64,000 nt of DNA from positions 134,775 to 198,774 of the forward strand of contig NZ_HG005139.1 of NCBI RefSeq assembly GCF_000455265.1, written 5' to 3'. Made by a program: the position numbers and the translations under genes. Below the pieces are notes generated by a model, which saw only the letters and a list, made by a program, of their open reading frames with translations, did not search any database and was not told the origin of the DNA. The stretch comes from Paenibacillus antibioticophila. GTDB lineage: Bacteria > Bacillota > Bacilli > Paenibacillales > Paenibacillaceae. This document shows, one piece after another, positions 27,538 to 35,274 of this stretch (its first letter is position 1; the number at the start of each line of letters is the position of its first letter).

Positions 27538-27780
27538 ATGACTTTAGAATTCTCATTCTCCAAAGTTCTTAAGTCCTTAAGGAGTGCCAAAAGGATGTCC
27601 CAAGAGGAACTTTCCTTTAGGAGTGACCTTGACCGGACATACATTTCAATGCTGGAAAGGGGTATTTATCAACCGACGCTGACGACGATATTTGCTTTGT
27701 CGAAGTCTCTTGACATTACGCCTTCAGAGCTGATCAAACTTGTTGAGAATGAATATGATGAAGTTCATGATAAAGAATAA
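27538..27780 (+). CDS. Small XRE-family helix-turn-helix regulator
   Basis: An 80-residue protein almost entirely made of a lambda-repressor-like helix-turn-helix: VLKSLRSAKRMSQEELSFRSDLDRTYISMLERGIYQPTLTTIFALSKSLDITPSELI. The C-terminus is a short acidic tail. ATG follows GAGGAGGCGTATTT. It is divergent from the FapA/HD-GYP operon and may regulate it and itself. Confidence 0.85.
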   Translation: MTLEFSFSKVLKSLRSAKRMSQEELSFRSDLDRTYISMLERGIYQPTLTTIFALSKSLDITPSELIKLVENEYDEVHDKE

Positions 27781-27832
27781 CAATCCACAGAGGAGAATTG
27801 GGTAGTCCGCCCTTAATGAAACTCACTACGAG

Positions 27833-27880
27833 ATAAAGATCGCATTGATAAGAAATATCCAATATCAAAACGATCTTTAT
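27833..27880. terminator. Inverted repeat between convergent small genes
   Basis: ATAAAGATCG (27833-27842) pairs with CGATCTTTAT (27871-27880), with inner TTGATA/TATCAA pairing. It lies between the XRE gene and the convergent gene at 27901 and could stop transcription from both sides. Confidence 0.5.
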
Positions 27881-27900
27881 TCAAATTGCCTATTGACGGA

Positions 27901-28173
27901 TTATAATAATTCTCTCAACAACTGAACCCCATCCTTTACTCCAGCGGAGTATAACCGTTGCTTAATGAGCGTACTTCGATAGTTAACGATCTCTTCCAAC
28001 TCAAGATATAGTTCATACTGGGCTTGCGATAACTCGCTTTTTAGCAAATTCTCAAGTTCCCGATGTCTGCTTTGCAATTGATCAATCTCTGGCTGCATCC
28101 CTGCTTGTTTTGCTAAGTCATTAAACCTTTGATTAAAAGCTGGCTTCAACCATTCTGGTCCGAATTTTTGCAT
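27901..28173 (-). CDS. Small coiled-coil hypothetical protein
   Basis: A 90-residue, charged, helical protein not recognised as any family. It starts MQKFGPEWLKPAFNQRFNDLAKQAG and has a predicted coiled-coil or helical hairpin in the middle (LQSRHRELENLLKSELSQAQYELYLELEEIV). The start at 28173 has GGAGGAGACGTATTC upstream, which supports a real gene. It is monocistronic. Confidence 0.65.
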   Translation of the reverse strand: MQKFGPEWLKPAFNQRFNDLAKQAGMQPEIDQLQSRHRELENLLKSELSQAQYELYLELEEIVNYRSTLIKQRLYSAGVKDGVQLLRELL

Positions 28174-28284
28174 GAATACGTCTCCTCCATAGAAATATTT
28201 AGTAGATGTTAGATAGTACATCTGGTTGGGGAGGTTGACAAGGCTCCATCTAAGGATTCTCTAGTGTCAAGACATTAAGTAGTT

Positions 28285-28316
28285 AAGCCGCCTTCACTTT
28301 TTGAAAGGCGGCTTTT
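28285..28316 (+). terminator. Terminator-like hairpin without an upstream plus-strand gene
   Basis: AAGCCGCCTT pairs with AAGGCGGCTT, followed by TTTT. The oriented T-tract points to plus-strand transcription, yet the nearest plus-strand gene upstream ends at 27780 behind another inverted repeat. Confidence 0.7.
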
Positions 28317-28358
28317 ATGTATACCCAAGTGACTATTCCGTGCTAGATATTGACATTT

Positions 28359-28408
28359 TGGTCTATAAGGTGTAGACCTATAATATGAGGTCGATAACTT
28401 ATAGACCA
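28359..28408 (+). promoter_or_regulatory. BlaI-type operator/promoter
   Basis: An 11-bp inverted repeat, TGGTCTATAAG (28359-28369) and CTTATAGACCA (28398-28408), frames TATAAT (28379-28384); an inner AGACCTATA/GAGGTC partial repeat is also present. TTGACA lies at 28350-28355. The layout suits autorepression by the BlaI-like regulator. Confidence 0.6.
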
Positions 28409-28420
28409 GGGAGGATTATT

Positions 28421-28789
28421 ATGAATGAGTCCAGACTCACGGAAAGCGAGGAACAGTTTGCCGAGATTATTTGGCAGAACGAGCCGATCGGCTCCGGTGA
28501 ACTCGTCAAGCTCTGTGAAAAAAAGATGGCATGGAAGAAGTCCACAACATATACGGTGCTAAAAAAATTGTGTGAGAAGGGCATTTTTCAAAATGAAGAT
28601 GCGGTAGTTTCCTCTCGAATGACAAAGGATGAGTATTACGCCAAGCAAAGTGTACGTTTCGTTGAGGATACGTTTGGAGGCTCCTTGCCTAAATTTCTAA
28701 CTGCTTTTATTGGTAATAAGAGATTAAGCAAACGCCAGGCTGAAGAACTGAAAAAGTTGATCGATGAGCACGAGGAGGGAGAGTCATGA
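28421..28789 (+). CDS. BlaI/MecI/CopY-family repressor
   Basis: A 122-residue penicillinase-repressor-like winged-helix protein: LTESEEQFAEIIWQNEPIGSGELVKLCEKKMAWKKSTTYTVLKKLCEKGIF, the standard BlaI DNA-binding domain, followed by a helical dimerisation tail. ATG at 28421 follows GGGAGGATT. It overlaps the M56 peptidase gene by four bases, the usual blaI-blaR1-type pairing. In such pairs the repressor is inactivated by cleavage when the membrane protein senses its signal. Confidence 0.9.
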   Translation: MNESRLTESEEQFAEIIWQNEPIGSGELVKLCEKKMAWKKSTTYTVLKKLCEKGIFQNEDAVVSSRMTKDEYYAKQSVRFVEDTFGGSLPKFLTAFIGNKRLSKRQAEELKKLIDEHEEGES

Positions 28790-30126
28790 GCGGATTGTTC
28801 CTTTCCGTGCTGAACATGAGCTTTACGGCAAGCTATGTTATCCTTTTTGTGATACTCGTCAGGCTATTGCTCAAAAGGGCTCCGAAAGTCATCTCCTATG
28901 CCTTATGGAGCGTGGCCGCTATTCGTCTTGTGCTGCCCTTCTCCTTTGAGAGTGTGTTTAGCTTCTTGCCATGGAGTACGAGCAATGTACCGATCCCAGT
29001 TGATATCGCCGGTCAGCAAAGTCCTCAGCTCCAAAATGGAATCGAAGCGGTGGATGCCTTTGTTCGCAGCTCCCTTTCCGCACCGGCCTCGGGGGCAAGT
29101 GTGAATCCATGGCAGCTATATCTGGATATAGGTGCTTACATCTGGATTGCTGGTGTTATTGCATGGCTTGGATATAGCTTTCTATCTATTCTAAGCTTAA
29201 AAAGACAGCTTAAAGACGCCCAGCTCATGGAGCGGAATATCTATAAGTCCAGGAATTTGAAAACACCCTTTGTATTAGGCTTGATTCGTCCGCGGATCTA
29301 CTTGCCGACAGGCCTAAACGATGAGGACAGAGCCTATATTTTGCTGCACGAACAGACCCATATTCGTCGAAAAGATCCGATCATTAAGCTAGCAGCCTTT
29401 TTAATAATGACCATCCATTGGTTCAATCCGCTGGTGTGGATTGCGTTTATGCTGATGAGTACGGACATGGAGCTGTCTTGTGACGAAAGAGTGCTCAAGG
29501 AAATGGGCAAAGATGTAAAAAAACCTTATGCAAACTCGTTACTATCGCTTGCAGCCGGCCGGCATATCCTGAATGGAAGTCCGATTGCTTTTGGTGAGGG
29601 GAATGTTAAAGGGAGAATAAAAAACGTACTGAACTATAAAAAGCCGCGATTATGGGTGATTGCAGTCTCCGCCATTCTTGCAGCAGCCGTCGGCATCGGA
29701 CTGTTGGCAAACCCTGATAGCTCTGTGCCAAAATTAATAACAGGCTATATGGTCATCGAAGATAACCTTGTCCATCTTGATGAGGTTGAAATCATTACAA
29801 CGGAAGATGCAGCGCGAATCGAAGCGCTTGGATTGGATCCAAACGCCGATCTGCCGAGCGGATACTATGTTTATAATGCAGGCACAGAGAAACGAACCTT
29901 TGAACTCACTAATCATACAGCCTACACTTTTGTCGACTTTAATCTTCAGTTCGTTACAGATGAAGACGGTGACAGATTATACACTACGTCAAATAAAGAA
30001 GAGTTCATTCGGCATTTAAGCGATGCCTACTCTGACTCGCCGCCGGCTCAACGGGTGCCCTTTTTTGTGGAAGTCAAGGGTGGCAAGGTAATCAGCATTA
30101 CAGAAAAATTCGAATTTACGATGTAG
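28786..30126 (+). CDS. BlaR1-like M56 membrane metallopeptidase
   Basis: A 446-residue membrane protein. Helices occur near 12-30, 38-55 and 110-130, then a cytoplasmic M56 peptidase domain with HEQTHIRRKDP (HExxH zinc motif) and ELSCDERVLKEMG. Another helix is near 290 (VIAVSAILAAAVGIGLLAN). The 140-residue outer domain after it is short and has no penicillin-binding SxxK motif that I can see, so it probably senses something other than beta-lactams or acts alone as a protease. It forms an operon with the repressor. Confidence 0.85.
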   Translation: MSGLFLSVLNMSFTASYVILFVILVRLLLKRAPKVISYALWSVAAIRLVLPFSFESVFSFLPWSTSNVPIPVDIAGQQSPQLQNGIEAVDAFVRSSLSAPASGASVNPWQLYLDIGAYIWIAGVIAWLGYSFLSILSLKRQLKDAQLMERNIYKSRNLKTPFVLGLIRPRIYLPTGLNDEDRAYILLHEQTHIRRKDPIIKLAAFLIMTIHWFNPLVWIAFMLMSTDMELSCDERVLKEMGKDVKKPYANSLLSLAAGRHILNGSPIAFGEGNVKGRIKNVLNYKKPRLWVIAVSAILAAAVGIGLLANPDSSVPKLITGYMVIEDNLVHLDEVEIITTEDAARIEALGLDPNADLPSGYYVYNAGTEKRTFELTNHTAYTFVDFNLQFVTDEDGDRLYTTSNKEEFIRHLSDAYSDSPPAQRVPFFVEVKGGKVISITEKFEFTM

Positions 30127-30157
30127 CGGGATTGTAAGATTTAATAGAGGACGAGCG

Positions 30158-30184
30158 AAAATCAGGCATACACGCCTGATTTTT
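30158..30184 (+). terminator. Rho-independent terminator
   Basis: AAAATCAGGC pairs with GCCTGATTTT, followed by further T residues, 31 bp after the M56 peptidase stop. Confidence 0.88.
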
Positions 30185-30254
30185 CTTCGTTTTTTTATAT
30201 CGAAAATGATGTAAAATGAATTTTATTACTACTGGGGAGTTGTTGAACTGGGTT

Positions 30255-31418
30255 ATGCAGAAAAAAGAAATCGCGTATATACGCAAGCAGTTTAAGCTGG
30301 ATCACGAGAGACTTCATATTTACGACATTCTGAATGCCTATATTATGAAAGAAACCAATGAAATCTATCATTTTGAACGGCATCCCTTCGAGCTGCTGGA
30401 CCGGGAGAAGCAGGAGCTTTATATGAGCAATTTCAAGAAGCTGTTATCCGGGGAGATCGATCAGAAGCTGTTCGAGCTGAAGCTCTATGAGGAAGCGGAG
30501 ATGCCGACGAAAACGATGCTTCACCAAGGTCTGGTGACTGGGGATGCGGACGAATGGACTGAGCTGATGCTGGGTCTCGTGGACAAAATGATGGCGGACA
30601 CCAAGTTTGAGCGGGATACCGTGGTGACATTTATTCGTGGGCAATATTATCAGCCGACAAAGGCCAGAAGCGAAGAATCGGAAGTGAGTGAAAGCGATGA
30701 GATGTTCGCCAATCCCTTCATTCTGTGCAGCATCAATTCCACGGAGCAGCAGAAGAAGACACTGATGTTCGATTACGTTGAACGGGAATACAAGTATAAT
30801 GTGATCGTCGATCCGATTATTAAGCTCAGTGCTCCGCAGCAGGGCTTCTTCTATCCTAGCGTGACGGAAGGGTACTCTGACGTGAATCGGATTCTGTACT
30901 GTTCAGGCAAAGTCCATTTCCCGGACCAGCACTTCATTGAGGAAGTGTTGAACGCGGAGAAGACGGTGACGGCTTTGGAGGAACGGGCTATTTTCGAGGA
31001 GATCGTGAAGGAAGTGGCAGGGGAGCAGCTGGACGCAGCCGTCATTGCCCAAGTATACGAGGAGATTCATCAGGTGGTTGAGACCCAGGAGGAGGATGAA
31101 CCTGCAAGGTTGGACTACAGAGATGTGGAGCGCGTGTTGACTTCAAGCGGAGTAGATAACGTGACAGTTGAGAAGGTGGAGCGCGCCTTTGAGACGATTG
31201 TCGATAACAAGAACTATGAGATTAAGGCGAGCAGTGTTGTCCCGAAGTTCACTTCCAAATCCATCAAGATCGATACGAAGGTAGCGACCATTTCCGTAAG
31301 CCCACAAGATTTAAAGTATGTGAGACAGGTTAATTACCAAGGGAGACGATGCATCCTGATTGAGGTAGACGAAGATGCGGTGATCGAAGGCTTTACCCTG
31401 AATACCGAAACATTGTAG
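30255..31418 (+). CDS. DUF4317-family protein
   Basis: A 387-residue soluble protein whose start MQKKEIAYIRKQFKLDHERLHIYDILNAYIMKETNEIYH and following FELLDREKQELYMSNFKKLLSG match the DUF4317 family common in Firmicutes; function unknown. The C-terminal 60 residues (ASSVVPKFTSKSIKIDTKVATISVSP) are well formed. The start is uncertain: ATG at 30255 is the family-like start but its nearest GGGGAG is about 15 bp away, while an in-frame ATG at 30216 has no ribosome site. Monocistronic. Confidence 0.78.
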   Translation: MQKKEIAYIRKQFKLDHERLHIYDILNAYIMKETNEIYHFERHPFELLDREKQELYMSNFKKLLSGEIDQKLFELKLYEEAEMPTKTMLHQGLVTGDADEWTELMLGLVDKMMADTKFERDTVVTFIRGQYYQPTKARSEESEVSESDEMFANPFILCSINSTEQQKKTLMFDYVEREYKYNVIVDPIIKLSAPQQGFFYPSVTEGYSDVNRILYCSGKVHFPDQHFIEEVLNAEKTVTALEERAIFEEIVKEVAGEQLDAAVIAQVYEEIHQVVETQEEDEPARLDYRDVERVLTSSGVDNVTVEKVERAFETIVDNKNYEIKASSVVPKFTSKSIKIDTKVATISVSPQDLKYVRQVNYQGRRCILIEVDEDAVIEGFTLNTETL

Positions 31419-31444
31419 GGAGTCCTATGAGGTTGTCTGTTCGG

Positions 31445-31490
31445 CCGTAACAACATGCTGCGAATGCAGCGATGTTGTTGCGGTTTTTTT
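31445..31490 (+). terminator. Rho-independent terminator
   Basis: CCG-AACAACAT-GCTGC pairs with GCAGC-ATGTTGTT-CGG around GAAT, followed by a seven-T tract. Confidence 0.88.
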
Positions 31491-31538
31491 ATACATACTA
31501 AACTCCATGCCCCCGAACTCTCCATCATGAATATCATA

Positions 31539-31570
31539 TATTTACAAATTTTAGCTGTATTTTGTAAATA
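31539..31570 (+). promoter_or_regulatory. Inverted repeat upstream of GH2-dockerin/cohesin-SLH operon
   Basis: TATTTACAAA (31539-31548) and TTTGTAAATA (31561-31570) form a perfect 10-bp inverted repeat with a 12-bp spacer, 60 bp before the GH2 start codon. It may be a regulator-binding site; no regulator gene is adjacent. Confidence 0.5.
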
Positions 31571-31629
31571 CGCAAGATTTTATTCCAAGTAGAATGGCAC
31601 TAAAGATGAGAAGGGAGGATATTTATCTT

Positions 31630-34600
31630 ATGGGAATAGGTAAAATCTTGAGGAAGCCTTTACTTGTCGTTATGATCATTCTACTGTTCTTGCCTTACAG
31701 CTTCACGTCAGCCTTGGCCAAGGAGGAAGCCCCTCCGGCCGTTCATGGGTTGAAAGCCGAATATTATACTAATTCCGGAGGGCCCAACTGGAACTTCGGC
31801 GCTCTAAAAGCAACTGTAATTGATCCGCAAATTTATTTTCCCAACTTTGAAAGGATCCTTGAAAATTTAACCGGGCAAAACGATAATGCCAGCGTAAGAT
31901 GGACAGGGCGAATCACACCGGAATTTACGGAGGATTATACGTTCTGGATGGTTGGAGATAACGGGTTCAGATTATGGATTGATCATCAATTGGTCATCGA
32001 TTTCTGGGTGAACGAATGGGATAAGGAGAAGGCAAGCAAGCCCATCCAACTGGAGGCCGGGAAATCATACGATTTCAAAGTGGAATATTTCGAGGACGTA
32101 GGCGGGTCGAACCTGTATTTGCGCTGGAGTAGTCCAAGCGTGCCGAAGCAAATCATTCCGCAGGAAGCATTCACTTTACCGACGGATTTTGTTTATAACG
32201 GCCCTATTAATGGAAGCGTTTTCCCTGACGGTATTACTGCAGAGCTTGGCTTTGCCGAGGAGGTTTCTCTTGAGGAGCATGCGAAGGATCAACTTTCCGT
32301 CAACGTGCAGGGGGTGAGTTGGCCGATTCAAGCTGTTGCATCAAAATCCGGCGATCCAACGACCATCGTAATGACCTTTGAGTACCCCGTATATTCCAAG
32401 GATGCTCCGGTGGTCAATGTGTCTTACGACGGGGGAGGTGCCCTGAAGTCCGTTAAAGACGGAAAAGCCTTTGAAGAGTTTTATTTCAGCATGAAAAATC
32501 AGTCGGAGTTCAAGATCCAAACGCCATGGGCAGACGATGTAGATCCTGAGCTTCCGCTTCCGGAGTACCCCCGACCGCAAATGGAGCGTGAGCAATGGTT
32601 GAATTTGAACGGGAGCTGGGAATTCCAGGTTGCCAAAGAGGGAGATTCGGTTCCGACCGGGCAGACCTTGGAAGAACAAATCCTGGTCCCATTCGCCGTT
32701 GAATCCCAGCTCTCCGGAATCGAACGAAATGAAAAATTAATGTGGTATAAGCGAACCTTTGAAATTCCGAAAGATTGGGATGGGCAGCAGGTGTTGCTGC
32801 ACTTCGGCGCTGTCGATTATCTGGCGACGGTTTATGTGAACGGCGAAAAGGCAGGCAGCCATAAAGGCGGCTTCACCTCGTTCAGCTTTGATATAACGAA
32901 TTATTTGGCGGCAGGAGAAAATGAAATCATTGTCCACGTGTTCGATCAGACCGACGATGGAGGCGAACAAATTGTCGGAAAGCAAACTATCGTAAATCCG
33001 GGAGGAATATGGTATACGCCTACTTCAGGGATTTGGCAGACCGTCTGGCTAGAGCCAGTTTCGCAGTCCTACATTGAGCGGATGGATATGGTTCCGGACA
33101 TTTGGAAGGATCAACTGGAGCTAAAGGTGGATGTCCATAACAGTGAAGGGAAAACAGTTGAAGCAATCGCCTACAGTGAAGGAGTTGAGGTTGGCAGGGT
33201 CAGCGGAGCAGCAGGCGAGACTTTGTTAGTACCGGTTCCTGATTCCAGATGGTGGTCGCCCGATGATCCGTTCCTGTACGATTTGAAAGTTATCCTCAAA
33301 GACGGGGGAACGATTATCGATGAAATTGACAGCTATTTCGGGATGAGAGAAATAAAGCTGGGTGTCGTTGATGGAATCCAGCGTCCGCTGTTAAACGGCG
33401 AATTCGTGTTCCAAATGGGACCGCTTGATCAAGGCTTCTGGCCGGACGGAATCTATACGGCGCCGACGGATGAGGCGTTGAAATATGATATTGAAACCGT
33501 GAAGCGTCTGGATATGAATATGATTCGCAAACACATCAAAGTCGAGCCTGCCCGCTGGTATTATTGGGCGGATAAGTTAGGCGTAGTGGTTTGGCAGGAT
33601 ATGCCGAACGGAAGAAGCAACAGCGAAGGTGCAAAGGCTCAATTCTATAAAGAATTTGATGAAATGGTAAGCCAGCTGCAGAATTCCCCTTCGATCGTGA
33701 CGTACGTTGTGTTTAACGAGGGATGGGGGCAGTTCGACCAGGGAGGTCCCGAAACAAGGAAAGCGATCGCCCATGCTTTGGCAGCGGACCCGACCCGGTT
33801 AATCATGGGGGCGACGGGATGGCATGATGCGGGAGGCAAGAATAATGAATTCGACGATGCGGCCGGACACTTCATCGATGTGCACAGCTACCCGGCACCG
33901 AACTCTCCGACCCCGACGAAGAACAGAACGGCGACGCTTGGAGAGTACGGCGGGCTGGGTCTCCATGTTCCCGGCCATGAGTACAGCCCGCTAGTCTTCT
34001 CCTATCAATTAATGAAAGATAAGGAGCAGCTTACGAACCAATATATCCAGTATATCAATACGCTTAAAAATCTGAAGAAGAGTCCGGGGCTGAGCGCGGC
34101 GGTCTATACTCAGATTTCCGACGTGGAGTATGAAATTAACGGCTTGCTATCGTATGACCGCAAAGTCGAGAAGCTGGATTTTGAACGCGTGGCGGCCGCG
34201 CATCGGGAATTGATTGGAAGTGTAAGCAAGACCGATTTGTTTAAGGCGATTCAACAGGCAAAGCATGTGCTTGATCATGCAGTGGCAGGAAATGAGCCCA
34301 GCCAATACCCGCAGGCAGCCATAGACGAGTTCGCAGGCGAAATTGCGGCTGCTCAGCAGGTCTATGACAACACAGCAGCAACCTCCGGTGAGATCAAACA
34401 GCAGATTGCGAGCCTGGAGCAATCGCTGGAACGGTTCTTATCCAGAGTTATCGATCCGATTCCGGCCAAGGCAATCACGGATCAATTCGATAGCGATCAA
34501 TTGGATGCAAGCTGGACGATTATCAGGGAGAACCGCCAGCAATGGTCGCTTACGGAAAATCCCGGCGCCTTGACGCTGAATGCCGCATTCGGCGAATTGC

Positions 34601-35274
34601 ATGAGCGCACGAATGATCTTCAGAATGTATTCCTGAGGAATACAGGCTCGGAAGACTTTGAGATCATCACTAAAGTGCATGCTGAAGTAGCCAGTAACTA
34701 TCAACAAGCCGGGCTGCTTGTCTATGAAAACGATGATAATTATGTGAAGCTCGGGCATGTCTGGGATACAACCGGCAGCACCGGAAAATCGCTAGAGACC
34801 GCCTATGAGGTGAACGGCTCTTATTTTAAGCCGGCACATATGGCCAGCCATCCGGGAAGCGATACTATTCAATTGAAAATTAAAAAGCAAGGCGATGTAT
34901 ATTCGACATTTTATTGGGATGGCGCCAACTGGAAGGCAGCAGCAGATCCTGTTACGGTAAAGCTGAATAATCTGAAAGTCGGTCTCTACGCCATACCTTC
35001 CGGGGGGAATGGGACTCCGACGAAGGCCGCCTTCTACTACTTTGCTATCTTGGAAGATACCGGCGGTACCGATACGAATTATGATGTTAACGGAGACGGC
35101 CGTTCCAGCGTAGCAGACTTGGCAATCATTTCTCTGCATTATGGAGCCGCAAGCGATGATCCTGACTGGGAATCGATCAAGGGAGCAGACCTAAATCAAG
35201 ATCAGGTAATAGATTCCAGGGATATCGAACTCATGATGAATCATTTGTTTGAAAGGATGAATGCGCATGAATAA
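31630..35274 (+). CDS. Secreted GH2 glycoside hydrolase with PA14 and type I dockerin
   Basis: A 1214-residue exported enzyme. Order of parts: signal peptide (1-30); PA14 domain (36-184); a loop-rich region; GH2 sugar-binding domain (317-478); GH2 immunoglobulin-like domain (480-577); TIM barrel (578-860) with acid/base in VVFNEGWG (E697) and likely nucleophile in LGEYGG (E772); a FIVAR-like helical segment (866-938); a concanavalin-like domain (945-1145); and a C-terminal dockerin (1148-1214) with two calcium loops, DVNGDGRSSVAD and DLNQDQVIDSRD. It should hydrolyse a beta-linked sugar; specificity is not readable. ATG at 31630 follows AAGGGAGGA. The gene overlaps that for the cohesin-SLH protein. 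Confidence 0.88.
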   Translation: MGIGKILRKPLLVVMIILLFLPYSFTSALAKEEAPPAVHGLKAEYYTNSGGPNWNFGALKATVIDPQIYFPNFERILENLTGQNDNASVRWTGRITPEFTEDYTFWMVGDNGFRLWIDHQLVIDFWVNEWDKEKASKPIQLEAGKSYDFKVEYFEDVGGSNLYLRWSSPSVPKQIIPQEAFTLPTDFVYNGPINGSVFPDGITAELGFAEEVSLEEHAKDQLSVNVQGVSWPIQAVASKSGDPTTIVMTFEYPVYSKDAPVVNVSYDGGGALKSVKDGKAFEEFYFSMKNQSEFKIQTPWADDVDPELPLPEYPRPQMEREQWLNLNGSWEFQVAKEGDSVPTGQTLEEQILVPFAVESQLSGIERNEKLMWYKRTFEIPKDWDGQQVLLHFGAVDYLATVYVNGEKAGSHKGGFTSFSFDITNYLAAGENEIIVHVFDQTDDGGEQIVGKQTIVNPGGIWYTPTSGIWQTVWLEPVSQSYIERMDMVPDIWKDQLELKVDVHNSEGKTVEAIAYSEGVEVGRVSGAAGETLLVPVPDSRWWSPDDPFLYDLKVILKDGGTIIDEIDSYFGMREIKLGVVDGIQRPLLNGEFVFQMGPLDQGFWPDGIYTAPTDEALKYDIETVKRLDMNMIRKHIKVEPARWYYWADKLGVVVWQDMPNGRSNSEGAKAQFYKEFDEMVSQLQNSPSIVTYVVFNEGWGQFDQGGPETRKAIAHALAADPTRLIMGATGWHDAGGKNNEFDDAAGHFIDVHSYPAPNSPTPTKNRTATLGEYGGLGLHVPGHEYSPLVFSYQLMKDKEQLTNQYIQYINTLKNLKKSPGLSAAVYTQISDVEYEINGLLSYDRKVEKLDFERVAAAHRELIGSVSKTDLFKAIQQAKHVLDHAVAGNEPSQYPQAAIDEFAGEIAAAQQVYDNTAATSGEIKQQIASLEQSLERFLSRVIDPIPAKAITDQFDSDQLDASWTIIRENRQQWSLTENPGALTLNAAFGELHERTNDLQNVFLRNTGSEDFEIITKVHAEVASNYQQAGLLVYENDDNYVKLGHVWDTTGSTGKSLETAYEVNGSYFKPAHMASHPGSDTIQLKIKKQGDVYSTFYWDGANWKAAADPVTVKLNNLKVGLYAIPSGGNGTPTKAAFYYFAILEDTGGTDTNYDVNGDGRSSVADLAIISLHYGAASDDPDWESIKGADLNQDQVIDSRDIELMMNHLFERMNAHE

